Source: CAYJAZ01 sp964369185 (GTDB lineage Bacteria; Desulfobacterota; Desulfovibrionia; Desulfovibrionales; Desulfovibrionaceae). From it: a stretch of 64,000 bases of DNA. Positions 7,660 through 16,411 of this stretch are shown piece by piece. The stretch spans positions 35,802 through 99,801 of the forward strand of contig CAYJEN010000001.1 in the NCBI GenBank assembly GCA_964369185.1. The letters are read 5' to 3'. The position numbers were made by a program, and so were the translations under genes. The stretch's first letter is position 1. Each line of letters opens with the position of its first letter. The notes beneath the pieces were generated by a model. The model did not search any database. It was not told the DNA's origin and saw only the letters and a list, made by a program, of their open reading frames with translations.

Positions 7660-8217
7660 ATGTTAAATATTAGAAATCAAAATATTAACGAGGTTATAGA
7701 GCGAGAGCTCGAGATGTTTTTAAATGTTAAACAAGAATGTGGTCCGGCAACTTGTCAACAAAACCCAAATATGTTTCGTCATTGGAGATGGATGATTTTT
7801 TCTGTACTTTCGGATGAATATATAGAATCGTATCTGCAAGACCTTATTGATGCAAAAACTAAGGGACGTAATCTTTTAACGGAAAAATATGCGCGTATGG
7901 ATAACCTTATTCCTTGTGTATCACCAAACATGGATAAAGTATTGGCAATAACTAAAGCAGAACGCTTTTGGCTTGTTGAACTGGGAAAAGAGTTTCCTTT
8001 GCAATTTTCAAAACAAACAAAACGATTTGACTTTTATTTCTCAGCAGAAGTTGAAACTCTTTCTGAAAGAACCCTCGATTGTTATCTCGATTGTATAGCT
8101 AAGGCACAAAAAGAAGGGCGTAACCTTGCAAAAGAACGCTATCAAAATATAAATGCCCGTTTAAACTACCCAAGTTTAGCAGAAAGAGAAGTTCAATTAG
8201 AAAAGCTTGTTGCATAA
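7660..8217 (+). CDS. DUF4125 family protein with two internal repeats
   Basis: 185 aa, soluble, no signal peptide. The sequence resembles the DUF4125 family (EMFLNVKQECGPATCQQNP, FRHWRWM, GRNLLTEKYARMDNLIP). The family has no established function. The second half repeats the first: YIESYLQDLIDAKTKGRNLLTEKYARM against TLDCYLDCIAKAQKEGRNLAKERYQNI, so the protein arose by duplication. Cys27, Cys32 and Cys58 are present but do not form an obvious cluster motif. AGGA lies about 8 nt before the ATG. It is monocistronic, with its own terminator, and is the first chromosomal gene beyond the mobile-element junction. Confidence 0.7.
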   Translation: MLNIRNQNINEVIERELEMFLNVKQECGPATCQQNPNMFRHWRWMIFSVLSDEYIESYLQDLIDAKTKGRNLLTEKYARMDNLIPCVSPNMDKVLAITKAERFWLVELGKEFPLQFSKQTKRFDFYFSAEVETLSERTLDCYLDCIAKAQKEGRNLAKERYQNINARLNYPSLAEREVQLEKLVA

Positions 8218-8292
8218 TTTATGCTTCTTTGTTCAAGACTTTATTTAGATAGTCACTGCAATACTTTTAAAATATTCTCTTTTTTAAAGTAA

Positions 8293-8335
8293 AAAGGACT
8301 ATATAGTTATTTATATAGTCCTTTATATTTTTATT
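8293..8335 (+). terminator. Rho-independent terminator of the DUF4125 gene
   Basis: Stem AAAGGACTATATA / TATATAGTCCTTT (8293-8305, 8312-8324) followed by a T-rich tract. It may also serve the convergent EAL gene. Confidence 0.8.
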
Positions 8336-8394
8336 TAAATAAAATTTAATATGTTTCTAAAATGATTACTTTTCTAATGAATACCTTAGTAAGA

Positions 8395-9660
8395 TTACTC
8401 ACAAGGTACTAGGTCTTCAAGTGGGCATGGTTTACTATAAAGGTAGCCTTGAGAATAGTTTACACCATATTTTTCTAGCACAGCTTGAATTTCTTCATTT
8501 TCAACAAATTCCGCAATTGTTTTTGCTCCAATAAGTTCCGCCATAAAGCAGATAGATCTTAGAATAATAACATTATTTTCAGATGTTGCTATGTCTTTAA
8601 TTATAGTTCCGTCAATCTTAATGAATTTAGGAGAGAGAGAAATAATAGTCGTGTAAGTAGCATATCCTGAGCCAAAATCATCAACTGAGATACGGCAACC
8701 ATAACTACGTACTTTTTCAACGAAATCGAAAAGCATTTCATCTTGATAGTTTTCAGTTTCTACAAATTCAATTATTATGCGAGTAGCGTCAGGATATTGT
8801 TCTAACTGCCTGTAAAACCATGTTCTAAAAGATTCGCTTGAAATGTCATAAGCTGAAATATTAATGGAAAGGTTTTCAGTGCGGTTACTAAATTCACTTA
8901 GAGTACGCTTAATCATAGCGATACTTAAACGGTTATAAATTTTATATTTTTTTGCAATATCTAGGAAACGGTATGGAGTGTATACAACACCATTTGTATC
9001 CATTATACGCATAAGTGCTTCATACTTATCTATTTTACCTGTTTCATTATTACGGATACCGTGATAGTAAGGAACAATTCGATTTTCTTTCATTGCAAAG
9101 TTGATTAAATCAAGTATTTGTGCATCGTTTTTTATTGAGTTTGCAACGTCAAAACTATCTGGAGTTATAATAAAGTTTTCTCTTGTATCTTTTGCGTTCA
9201 AAAGAGCATGAAGAGCACGTTCAATGAGTCTGTCTTCTTGCAAAACAACAGCAAAACGTGAAACAGCACTTACATCAATTTCTGAAGAAGCTGCAGATTC
9301 AAACTGCATATAAAACTGTTTCATTAAGGCAAGAAAATCTTCCTTAGGAACATCTTCACCGGCGGCAAGAAGAAAGTTACTGTAGTTGTAACTATAAAGG
9401 AAAATTTTATCGTCTAAGTTAAATAGTGTTAAGGCCTTTTGTACGTTATTTAAAACATCTTTACAACCGGCATAGTAGGTTTCTTCGCCATAGGCCGCAA
9501 TCGAGAGATCTGCATTAACAACTTCGGTCATGCAAAGTTTATTTAACTTTAGTGCGCTTAAATCTTGGCGAAACTTTATCGAGTTCGGCACACCTAAGTT
9601 TTGGTCTATGTAAATACTATTTGGCATAAAAGCAATCTCCCTGCTGCATATTGCACTCAT
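8395..9660 (-). CDS. EAL-domain c-di-GMP phosphodiesterase with degenerate GGDEF-like N-terminus
   Basis: 421 aa, cytoplasmic, no membrane segments. Residues about 190-415 form an EAL domain with its catalytic residues: YEALMR (Glu214), NIS (Asn267), IEFVE (Glu298), DDFGSGY (Asp327-Asp328), KFIKID (Lys347, Asp350), AEFVE (Glu384) and Gln404. It should therefore hydrolyse c-di-GMP to pGpG. Residues about 45-165 have the outline of a GGDEF fold but lack the GG(D/E)EF loop, so this part is probably regulatory. The in-frame ATG at 9627 (MPNSIYID) has a better-placed GGGAGA than the ATG at 9660 and may be the true start. It is divergent from the sugar operon across a 290-bp region. Confidence 0.88.
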   Translation of the reverse strand: MSAICSREIAFMPNSIYIDQNLGVPNSIKFRQDLSALKLNKLCMTEVVNADLSIAAYGEETYYAGCKDVLNNVQKALTLFNLDDKIFLYSYNYSNFLLAAGEDVPKEDFLALMKQFYMQFESAASSEIDVSAVSRFAVVLQEDRLIERALHALLNAKDTRENFIITPDSFDVANSIKNDAQILDLINFAMKENRIVPYYHGIRNNETGKIDKYEALMRIMDTNGVVYTPYRFLDIAKKYKIYNRLSIAMIKRTLSEFSNRTENLSINISAYDISSESFRTWFYRQLEQYPDATRIIIEFVETENYQDEMLFDFVEKVRSYGCRISVDDFGSGYATYTTIISLSPKFIKIDGTIIKDIATSENNVIILRSICFMAELIGAKTIAEFVENEEIQAVLEKYGVNYSQGYLYSKPCPLEDLVPCE

Positions 9661-9850
9661 ACATATAATAATCCTTTTTAATTAAAACCACAAGTACAAA
9701 GTTCAATTTTTTTCAAATTTATCTATAACGATATGATTTTTTTATAAAATTATTTTTTACATAAAAAGTTTGCTAAAACAAGAGATTAACTGCAAATAGT
9801 TATAATGCTATAACTAATTAAAAACTTAGATATTATACAAAAAAAACTGA

Positions 9851-9892
9851 TTGACTTTATATTAACAAAGTTATATAATCAACTTCGTTAAT
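9851..9892 (+). promoter_or_regulatory. Sigma70-type promoter overlapped by an inverted-repeat operator
   Basis: TTGACT (9851-9856), a 17-bp spacer and TATAAT (9874-9879) form a near-consensus promoter reading toward the ROK gene. An inverted repeat, ATTAACAAAGTT (9861-9872) and AACTTCGTTAAT (9881-9892), with one mismatch, brackets the -10 box. This is the likely operator of the ROK repressor and implies autoregulation of the sugar operon. The promoter is seen directly; the regulator assignment is inference. Confidence 0.7.
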
Positions 9893-9947
9893 ACTAGATA
9901 GATTTGCTCTATAAAAAACTCTATAAAAGGTGCAAAGTAGGTGTGGT

Positions 9948-11201
9948 ATGAATGGTGTTGCCGGAAACAATTATAGTGATTTAAGTGAAATGAATCGTTC
10001 GGTGATAGTTAAGATACTGCAAAAACGTGAAATTTGCACTCGCGCTGAAATTGCTAGACTTACAGGACTTACGCAGGCTTCAATCACAAAAATTATTGCT
10101 ACATTAATAGAGATGGGAATAGTTTCTGAAATAGGTAGCGTTGGTGGTTGTGGTAATAGGCGAGCTATAGGCTTGAAACTGAATGCAGATAAATATCAGG
10201 TTGTTGGAATTAAGCTTGGTCGTAATATGTTTGCAACGGGTAGTTTTGATATTTCAGGGAAATTATATACTCAAAAAAATACAAATTTTTCATCAAAAGA
10301 TGATAGAAATGCTGTTCTTAAAATGATAAAAGAACAAGTACAATTTGAGATAGATAATAATCCGCATGTTGTAGCCGTGGGGCTTGCTTTGCCTGGGCCA
10401 TATCTTCGAGATGAAGGCTATGTTGCCGTTATTTCTCAGATGAATGAATGGAAACATATTAATTTTAATGAAGAATTTTGTAATGCATTTTCAGTGCCTG
10501 TTTTTATTGAGCATGACGCAAACGCCGGAGCATTAGCCTCTTGGTGGTTTGAAGATAGAGAAAAACCGGTTCATACTTTAGCATATCTATTAGTGGGCGA
10601 TGGTGTAGGTTGTGGGATTATTGAAGACGGTAGGCTCTTGCTTGGTTCACAAGGTGCTGCATGCGAAATAGGGCATACAAGTATTGATTTAAACGGTGAA
10701 CGCTGTGAATGCGGAAATTATGGCTGTTTAGAACTTTTTTGTTCTGCTACTGCCATGATAAATAGAATTAAAAAAGAAATTCCATATCTTGTTGAAGTTG
10801 AAAAATGTGAAAAAAGTGAATGCTGCGATAAACTGTTTGATCTAGCAAGGGCAGGTGATAAAGCTGCTATAAGTATTGTTGATGATTTTGCAAAATATTT
10901 GGCTTATGCCTGTGTAAATCTAATTAATCTTTATAATCCAACTCTTATAACAATTGGTGATATACTTTCAAAAGGCGGAGATTTACTACTGCCAAAGATT
11001 AAAGAAGTAGTTGAGGATAGAGTTGTTCCTAGCCTCTATAAAAATACAAGCATAGAAGTAACAAAATTATCAATTGATCCAACTCTTTATGGTGCAGCAG
11101 CAAGTGCAGCTGAACAGGTGCTTTGCTCACCGACAAATTTCCTAAGTAAAAAAGATTTCAAAAATAATGGCAAACAATTTAAAAATGGAGGGCAAGCATG
11201 A
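9948..11201 (+). CDS. ROK-family transcriptional repressor of the sugar operon (XylR/NagC-like)
   Basis: 417 aa from the ATG at 9948; a GTG at 9930 would add six residues but lacks a good ribosome binding site, while TAGGTG precedes 9948. An N-terminal winged helix-turn-helix (AEIARLTGLTQASITKIIATLIEMGIV) is followed by a ROK sugar-kinase-like domain. The ROK zinc motif is present: GH then CECGNYGCLE. Phosphotransfer residues are not needed in regulators of this kind. ROK repressors release DNA on binding a sugar. The gene overlaps the transporter ATPase start by 4 bp, so regulator and transporter are translated together. Most likely inducer: the aldose imported by the downstream transporter. 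Confidence 0.9.
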   Translation: MNGVAGNNYSDLSEMNRSVIVKILQKREICTRAEIARLTGLTQASITKIIATLIEMGIVSEIGSVGGCGNRRAIGLKLNADKYQVVGIKLGRNMFATGSFDISGKLYTQKNTNFSSKDDRNAVLKMIKEQVQFEIDNNPHVVAVGLALPGPYLRDEGYVAVISQMNEWKHINFNEEFCNAFSVPVFIEHDANAGALASWWFEDREKPVHTLAYLLVGDGVGCGIIEDGRLLLGSQGAACEIGHTSIDLNGERCECGNYGCLELFCSATAMINRIKKEIPYLVEVEKCEKSECCDKLFDLARAGDKAAISIVDDFAKYLAYACVNLINLYNPTLITIGDILSKGGDLLLPKIKEVVEDRVVPSLYKNTSIEVTKLSIDPTLYGAAASAAEQVLCSPTNFLSKKDFKNNGKQFKNGGQA

Positions 11202-12754
11202 AGCGACCTTACATTCTAAAAATGCAAGGTATAACAAAAGTTTTCCCCGGAGTAAAAGCACTCGATAATGTAACTTTTGAAGTGCAAGAAGGAAATATTC
11301 ATTCTATTTGCGGAGAAAATGGAGCCGGAAAATCAACTTTAATGAAAGTCTTATCCGGTGTATATCCTCATGGTACGTATGAAGGCGAAATTATTTTTAA
11401 TGGTAAAGAGCTAGAAGCTCATAATATTAAAGATTCTGAAAACGCCGGTATAGTAATTATACATCAAGAACTCACGATGATTCCAGAACTTTCTGTTATG
11501 GAAAATATTTTCATGGGTAATGAGATAGTTAAAAAAGGTCTTATTGATTGGGTTGAAACCGAAACCAGAACCTTAGAACTTCTTGAAAAAGTTGGTTTGA
11601 ATATTGACCCTAAAACGCCTATTAAAAACTTAGGCGTTGGACAACAACAAATGATTGAAATAGCAAAGTCTCTTTCAAAAAATGTAAAATTACTCATTCT
11701 TGACGAACCAACTTCAGCTCTCAATGAAGTAGATTCTGAAAATCTTCTAAAGCTAATGCTCGATCTTAAAAGCAAGGGTATAACTTGTATTATGATTTCG
11801 CATAAGTTGAATGAAATAGCATATGTATCAGACGCTGTTACCGTTATTCGTGATGGGCAAACAGTAGAAACTTATGACGTTGTTGCCGGTGAAGTTGATG
11901 AAGATAGAATTATCTGTTCAATGGTTGGTAGATCAATTGATAATAGATATCCACCGCATGAACCAAAGCATGGAGACGTTATCTTTGAAGTTTCAAATTG
12001 GACTGTAGAAGACCCTAATATCGCGGGCAGAATTATTTGTGATAATGCTTCTTTCAGTATTAAAGCAGGTGAGATTATTGGTTTTGCCGGTCTTGTAGGT
12101 GCAGGACGTACTGAGCTTATGCGCTCAATTTTCGGTAAGAATTACGGTTTATTCCATCATGGGGTTATGAAGCTGCATGGTGAAGAAATTGAAGTGCCGG
12201 ATGTGCAATCTGCAATTGATCAAGGTCTAGCTTATGTTTCTGAAGATAGAAAAATGCTAGGCTTGAATCTGCTCGATAGCATAAAAACAACAATTGTTTC
12301 CGCAAACTTAGATGAAATAACTACAGGTGCTCTTCTAGATTTTGATAAAGAAACCTTAGTTGCTGAAAAATCAAAAGTAGAGCTTGGAATTAAAACAAAA
12401 GATGTTGAGAATGGTGTAACAACACTTTCAGGTGGAAATCAGCAGAAAGTTGTTCTTGCAAAATGGCTTTTCACAAATCCGGAAGTATTAATTCTTGATG
12501 AGCCGACTCGTGGTATTGACGTTGGTGCAAAATACGAAATCTATAAATTAATTCATAAAGTTGCAGATGAAGGTAAGGGAGTTATCATAATTTCTTCCGA
12601 ACTTCCTGAACTTCTTGGTATGTCTGACAGAATTTACACAATTTGTGAAGGCAGAATAACAGGTGAGCTTGATAAAAAAGATGCCAATCAAGAATCACTT
12701 ATGCGCTTAATGACAACCACCAATAAAGGTGAAAACAATAATAAAAGAGTGTAA
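11198..12754 (+). CDS. gguA: Sugar ABC transporter ATP-binding protein (XylG/GguA type)
   Basis: 518 aa with two nucleotide-binding domains in tandem, as in ribose/xylose/multiple-monosaccharide importers. The first has Walker A GENGAGKST, signature-like GVGQQQMIE, and Walker B LLILDEPTSAL. The second has the usual degenerate P-loop GLVGAGRTE, but an intact signature LSGGNQQKVVLAKW and VLILDEPTRGID. It powers sugar uptake from the cytoplasmic face. Start overlaps the ROK stop; the permease follows after 5 bp. The family placement nearer to GguA/MmsA than RbsA follows from the ChvE-like binding protein in the same operon; the gene symbol is by that analogy. Confidence 0.88.
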   Translation: MKRPYILKMQGITKVFPGVKALDNVTFEVQEGNIHSICGENGAGKSTLMKVLSGVYPHGTYEGEIIFNGKELEAHNIKDSENAGIVIIHQELTMIPELSVMENIFMGNEIVKKGLIDWVETETRTLELLEKVGLNIDPKTPIKNLGVGQQQMIEIAKSLSKNVKLLILDEPTSALNEVDSENLLKLMLDLKSKGITCIMISHKLNEIAYVSDAVTVIRDGQTVETYDVVAGEVDEDRIICSMVGRSIDNRYPPHEPKHGDVIFEVSNWTVEDPNIAGRIICDNASFSIKAGEIIGFAGLVGAGRTELMRSIFGKNYGLFHHGVMKLHGEEIEVPDVQSAIDQGLAYVSEDRKMLGLNLLDSIKTTIVSANLDEITTGALLDFDKETLVAEKSKVELGIKTKDVENGVTTLSGGNQQKVVLAKWLFTNPEVLILDEPTRGIDVGAKYEIYKLIHKVADEGKGVIIISSELPELLGMSDRIYTICEGRITGELDKKDANQESLMRLMTTTNKGENNNKRV

Positions 12755-12759
12755 AAGTT

Positions 12760-13980
12760 ATGGAAAAAATTAAACAAATTTTAGGCGGCGACCCTAAACA
12801 GTACACAATGGTTATAGCGCTGATTATATTAGTGTTATTTTTCCAATTCATGACAGGTGGACTCATGATGACTCCATCAAACTTTCAAAACCTTATTTCA
12901 GGAAATGCTTATGTGCTTGTGCTTGCAATAGGCATGCTTATGGTTATTATTGTTGGACATATTGATTTATCCGTTGGCTCTGTTGCTGCATTTTCGAGTA
13001 TGTCGCTTGCTATTTTGGCGCAACAATTTGATTTGCCTTGGTGGCTGGCTATTTTCTGTGGCCTTGGTATTGGTATACTAGTAGGCGCATGGCAAGGCTT
13101 TTGGGTGGCAAAGCTCGCAATTCCTGGCTTTATCACTACATTAGCGGGTATGATGATTTTCCGTGGTGGTGTTATTTGGATTTCCGGATCTATTTCCGTG
13201 CCTGTTCCACGTGAATTAAGACTATTCGGCGCAGGTTATTTACCTGAGTGGGGCCCTGCTTTTACAGGTATGAATAATTCAACACTTTTGTTAGGTATTG
13301 TTACAATATTAGCTTATGCTTACTCTCAAATAAAAGCGCATAGAAGTCATGTTCAGCTATCGAATAAAGAGGGATCTTTCACACCTGTTTTAGTGCGTAT
13401 TCTTTTAGTAGGTGGCGTGGTTGCATATCTTACTTGGCTTTTTGCAACAGGACGTCCGGGAACTTCATTCCCTGTGCCGGGTATTATTCTTGTTATTTTG
13501 GTTATTGTGTATCACATAGTAACAACACGCACAAAATTCGGGCGTCATATTTATGCTGTAGGCGGTAATAAGAATGCGGCGGCATTGTCGGGCGTAAATG
13601 TAAAGAAAATATATTTTTATACTATGCTTAATATGTCTTTCCTTGCTGCTCTTGCCGGAATTATGTTTGTTGGTCGTTCTACTTCGGCCGGTCCATCTGA
13701 CGGAACAGGTTGGGAGTTAGACGCTATTGCTTCGGTATTTATCGGTGGTGCTTCTGTTGCCGGCGGTACAGGTACAGTTATGGCTACTATGGTAGGTGGA
13801 CTTATTATGGCTGTATTGAACAATGGGCTTATGCTTATGGGTGTTGGCGCTGATAAAACTCAAGTTATCAAAGGTTTAGTGCTTCTTGCTGCTGTTGCTT
13901 TTGATGTATACAATAAAACACAAGGTAAACCTTCTATAACCGGTATACTTTTTGGCTCTAAAAACCAAGCTGACAAATAA
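12760..13980 (+). CDS. gguB: Sugar ABC transporter permease (XylH/GguB type)
   Basis: 406 aa, about 10-12 hydrophobic segments, in the BPD_transp_2 family. The ribose/xylose-type permease signature is visible: GHIDLSVGSVAAFSSM near the N-terminus, GRHIYAVGGNKNAAALSGV and ASVFIGGASVAGGTGT later. The long form with an extra central segment (about 180-230, cytoplasmic loop) fits XylH/GguB rather than RbsC. It would work as a pair with itself and the two-domain ATPase encoded just before it. No terminator separates it from the binding protein gene, but a stem-loop lies between. Confidence 0.88.
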   Translation: MEKIKQILGGDPKQYTMVIALIILVLFFQFMTGGLMMTPSNFQNLISGNAYVLVLAIGMLMVIIVGHIDLSVGSVAAFSSMSLAILAQQFDLPWWLAIFCGLGIGILVGAWQGFWVAKLAIPGFITTLAGMMIFRGGVIWISGSISVPVPRELRLFGAGYLPEWGPAFTGMNNSTLLLGIVTILAYAYSQIKAHRSHVQLSNKEGSFTPVLVRILLVGGVVAYLTWLFATGRPGTSFPVPGIILVILVIVYHIVTTRTKFGRHIYAVGGNKNAAALSGVNVKKIYFYTMLNMSFLAALAGIMFVGRSTSAGPSDGTGWELDAIASVFIGGASVAGGTGTVMATMVGGLIMAVLNNGLMLMGVGADKTQVIKGLVLLAAVAFDVYNKTQGKPSITGILFGSKNQADK

Positions 13981-14017
13981 TATTTAGTAACTTATCCTAA
14001 AGATAGTAGGTAATCAG

Positions 14018-14051
14018 GTAGAAAGTCATAACTAAGTTGCCGGCTTTCTGC
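14018..14051 (+). other. Intercistronic stem-loop between permease and binding protein
   Basis: GTAGAAAGTC (14018-14027) can pair with GGCTTTCTGC (14042-14051), ten pairs including two G-U. No T-run follows, so it is more likely an mRNA processing or stabilising hairpin favouring the downstream binding protein than a terminator. Confidence 0.4.
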
Positions 14052-14094
14052 TTGAGTAAAAATAACAGTCGAAAGACTCTAAACGGAGGAAATT

Positions 14095-15159
14095 ATGAAA
14101 TTGAAAACTCTTTCTATGCTTTTTGCTTCTATGGCTCTTACTTGTTCAATGGGGCATTTCACACTTGCAAATGCAGAAGGCTTCCCAGCTAATTCTGTTA
14201 TTGGTATTTCCTTGCCTTGGCTTGGCACACAAAACTGGAAAGAAGCAGAAGTAATGTTTAAAGATCAACTTACAAAAGCCGGTTTTAAACCAATTGTTCA
14301 AGCTGCAGATAATAAAGTTCCTCAGCAACAACAGCAAATTGAATCAATGATTCAAAATGGTGCAAAAGTTATTGTTGTTGGTCCTATTGATGGCACACAA
14401 CTTGGTACGGTTTTAGAAACAGCAAAAGCTGATGGCATTAAAATTCTTGGTTATGACCGTTTAATTGAAAATACAGATGCTGTTGATGGCGTTGTTCAAT
14501 TCGGTTCATATAAAACCGGTATTGCTCAAGGTAAAGCACTTTTAGCAGGTCTTAAAGAATTGAAAGGTGAAGGTCCTTACAATATTGAACTTTTTGCCGG
14601 TGGTCCTGCTGATCCTAATGCTCCTTTATTCTTCAACGGTGCTATGTCAGTTCTTCAACCGGAAATTGACAAAGGCAATCTTATTGTAAACTCAAAACAA
14701 ACAAAGTTTACACAGGTTGCTACAGCTGACTGGGATAACTCAAAAGCTCAATCACGTATGGATTCACTTCTATCAGGTTTCTATTCAGATAAAGAAATTG
14801 ATGGTGTGCTCGCTCCTAACGATGGTATTGCACGTGCTATTATTACTTCTTGTGAATTTGCAGGTCAACCAAATCCGGCTATATCAGGTCTTGATGCTGA
14901 AAATGAATCAATCGAATGGATCTGGGAAGGTAAACAATATTCAACAGTTGCAAAACCAACTGATTTACTTGTTGGTTTAACAGTTGATCTTATCAAATCT
15001 ATGCAAGAAGGTGTTGAATCACCAATCCAGCCTACAGCTAAAGCAGATAATGGCGTTATTGAAGTAAATCTTTATGAGCTTGATCCTATTGCAGTAACAA
15101 AAGCTAATATTAAAGAAGTATTTGCTAATGATCCTGCACGTATGGAATTAATGAAGTAG
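14095..15159 (+). CDS. chvE: Periplasmic multiple-monosaccharide-binding protein, ChvE-like
   Basis: 354 aa with a Sec signal peptide (MKLKTLSMLFASMALTCSM... cleaved after about residue 27, ANAEG). The mature protein is a type I periplasmic-binding fold of the ribose/galactose class. It follows ChvE of Agrobacterium closely by eye: VIGISLPW, DGTQLGTVLETAKADGIKILGYDRLI, YNIELFAGGPADPNA, FFNGAMSVLQPEID, WDNSKAQSRMDSLLSGFYSD. ChvE binds several aldoses (galactose, arabinose, xylose, glucose), so the exact ligand is not decided; the downstream isomerase suggests D-mannose or D-lyxose. GGAGGAAATT precedes the ATG. It is third in the transporter operon, a common place for the most abundantly needed component. 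Confidence 0.87.
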   Translation: MKLKTLSMLFASMALTCSMGHFTLANAEGFPANSVIGISLPWLGTQNWKEAEVMFKDQLTKAGFKPIVQAADNKVPQQQQQIESMIQNGAKVIVVGPIDGTQLGTVLETAKADGIKILGYDRLIENTDAVDGVVQFGSYKTGIAQGKALLAGLKELKGEGPYNIELFAGGPADPNAPLFFNGAMSVLQPEIDKGNLIVNSKQTKFTQVATADWDNSKAQSRMDSLLSGFYSDKEIDGVLAPNDGIARAIITSCEFAGQPNPAISGLDAENESIEWIWEGKQYSTVAKPTDLLVGLTVDLIKSMQEGVESPIQPTAKADNGVIEVNLYELDPIAVTKANIKEVFANDPARMELMK

Positions 15160-15275
15160 TAAGTTTTTCCCCTTTTTAGACTCAATAATATAGTGGAAAT
15201 TTAAGGTGATAATTTCAACTTTACATAAAGTGAACTATAAGATATAGACAACCTCTCTAAAAAAGTTTTATATTC

Positions 15276-15422
15276 TAGATAATGTCGATGCAAGTGCCTT
15301 TTGACTTGTTTCTGTGTCAGATTTCAAATATTTTTCAGTTATTTATGTTTTGGTAAACGCCTTCAAAATATTTTCATCTTCCTTGATACAAACCAAAATT
15401 CTTCTTGCATCGACACTATCTA
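15276..15422. repeat. 147-bp hairpin MITE-like element with 19-bp terminal inverted repeats
   Basis: Ends TAGATAATGTCGATGCAAG (15276-15294) and its complement CTTGCATCGACACTATCTA (15404-15422), one mismatch. The inner parts are also complementary (ATTTCAAATATTTTTC against GAAAATATTTTGAAG on the other arm), so the whole element folds as a long imperfect hairpin. No open frame. The internal segment TTTATGTTTTGGTAAACGCC resembles the core of the element at 34181, although the ends differ. Confidence 0.7.
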
Positions 15423-15497
15423 ACCTTAATTTAAAACTATATTGTTAATTATAAGAAAGTGGAAAATTCTCTACATAAATGAGAGAGGGAAAAAATG

Positions 15498-15652
15498 TTA
15501 GGCTATGTTTCAAATTCATTCTTTTGTGTTTTTTCTGCTTAAAAGATGATTTTTTATTCCGTTTATGTATGTTTTTGATACACTGCACGTCATAAAAAAT
15601 CACTTTCAATTGAAAATTCCACAAAATCTTTGAATTTAGAAACACACCCTAG
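15498..15652. repeat. Hairpin MITE, GGGTGTGTTTC-end family, copy 1
   Basis: Begins TTAGGCTATGTTTCAAATTC and ends GAATTTAGAAACACACCCTA. About 60 nt at each end are complementary, leaving a loop of some 25 nt. It shares both ends and core (GTTTTTGATACACTGCAC, CATAAAAAATCACTTT) with the element at 18978. It fills the space between the binding protein and isomerase genes; together with the element at 15276 it accounts for most of this 550-bp gene-free stretch. Confidence 0.75.
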
Positions 15653-15709
15653 ATAAAACAGATTTCCCTCTTTCTACAAAATTTCAAAAAATTCTTTGGA
15701 GAAAATAAA

Positions 15710-16396
15710 ATGAAACGTAGCGAAATAAATAAAGCATTAAAAGAACTTGAAGCAATGACGAAAGAATATCGTTTTGCACTTCCGCCATTTTGTCATTTTA
15801 CTCCGGAAGAATGGCAGTCAAAAGGGCATGATTACGACGAAGTTCGCGATAATATGCTCGGCTGGGATATAACCGATTACGGTATGGGCGATTTTGAAAA
15901 AATGGGCTTTTCACTTATCACCTTGCGTAACGGAAACTTAGGTATGCAAGATAAGTATAAGAAAACATACGCAGAAAAACTTCTCTTTTTAAAAGAAGGG
16001 CAATACGCACCTATGCACTTCCACTGGGCTAAAATGGAAGATATCATAAATCGCGGGGGCGGAAATATTTTAATTCGCGTATATAATTCAACAAAAGATG
16101 AACAGCTTGATAAAGAATCAGATGTTCACGTATACATGGACGGACGTGAAGTTGTAGTTCCTGCCGGTTCACAAGTAAAATTGTGTCCGGGTGAAAGTAT
16201 ATCTATTCAACAATATATGTATCATGATTTTTCAGTAGAAGAAGGTAGTGGGCACGTTTTACTTGGTGAAGTAAGTCAGTGCAATGATGATAATACAGAT
16301 AATCGCTTCCATGAGCCAATAGGTAGATTTCCGGCTATTGAAGAAGATGAAGCGCCTTACAGATTGCTTTGTAACGAATATCCAAAAGCAAAATAA
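15710..16396 (+). CDS. D-lyxose/D-mannose ketol-isomerase, cupin type
   Basis: 228 aa, the usual length for D-lyxose isomerase (formerly DUF1498/YdaE). The double-stranded beta-helix metal site is visible: His103-Phe-His105, Glu110 and His172 (MYHDF), which bind Mn2+ or another divalent ion. Characterised members interconvert D-lyxose with D-xylulose and D-mannose with D-fructose. TTTGGAG precedes the ATG. The fructokinase follows 15 bp later, so the pair would turn mannose into fructose and then fructose 6-phosphate; that pathway is inference from neighbours. A link to the upstream transporter is likely, but a 550-bp repeat-filled gap separates them, and a separate promoter is possible. Confidence 0.88.
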   Translation: MKRSEINKALKELEAMTKEYRFALPPFCHFTPEEWQSKGHDYDEVRDNMLGWDITDYGMGDFEKMGFSLITLRNGNLGMQDKYKKTYAEKLLFLKEGQYAPMHFHWAKMEDIINRGGGNILIRVYNSTKDEQLDKESDVHVYMDGREVVVPAGSQVKLCPGESISIQQYMYHDFSVEEGSGHVLLGEVSQCNDDNTDNRFHEPIGRFPAIEEDEAPYRLLCNEYPKAK

Positions 16397-16411
16397 ATAA
16401 GAGGTGTTACT

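Noticed and set aside
15445..15645. Minus-strand 66-codon frame
   Set aside because: It lies inside a hairpin MITE and has low-complexity Lys/Phe composition.
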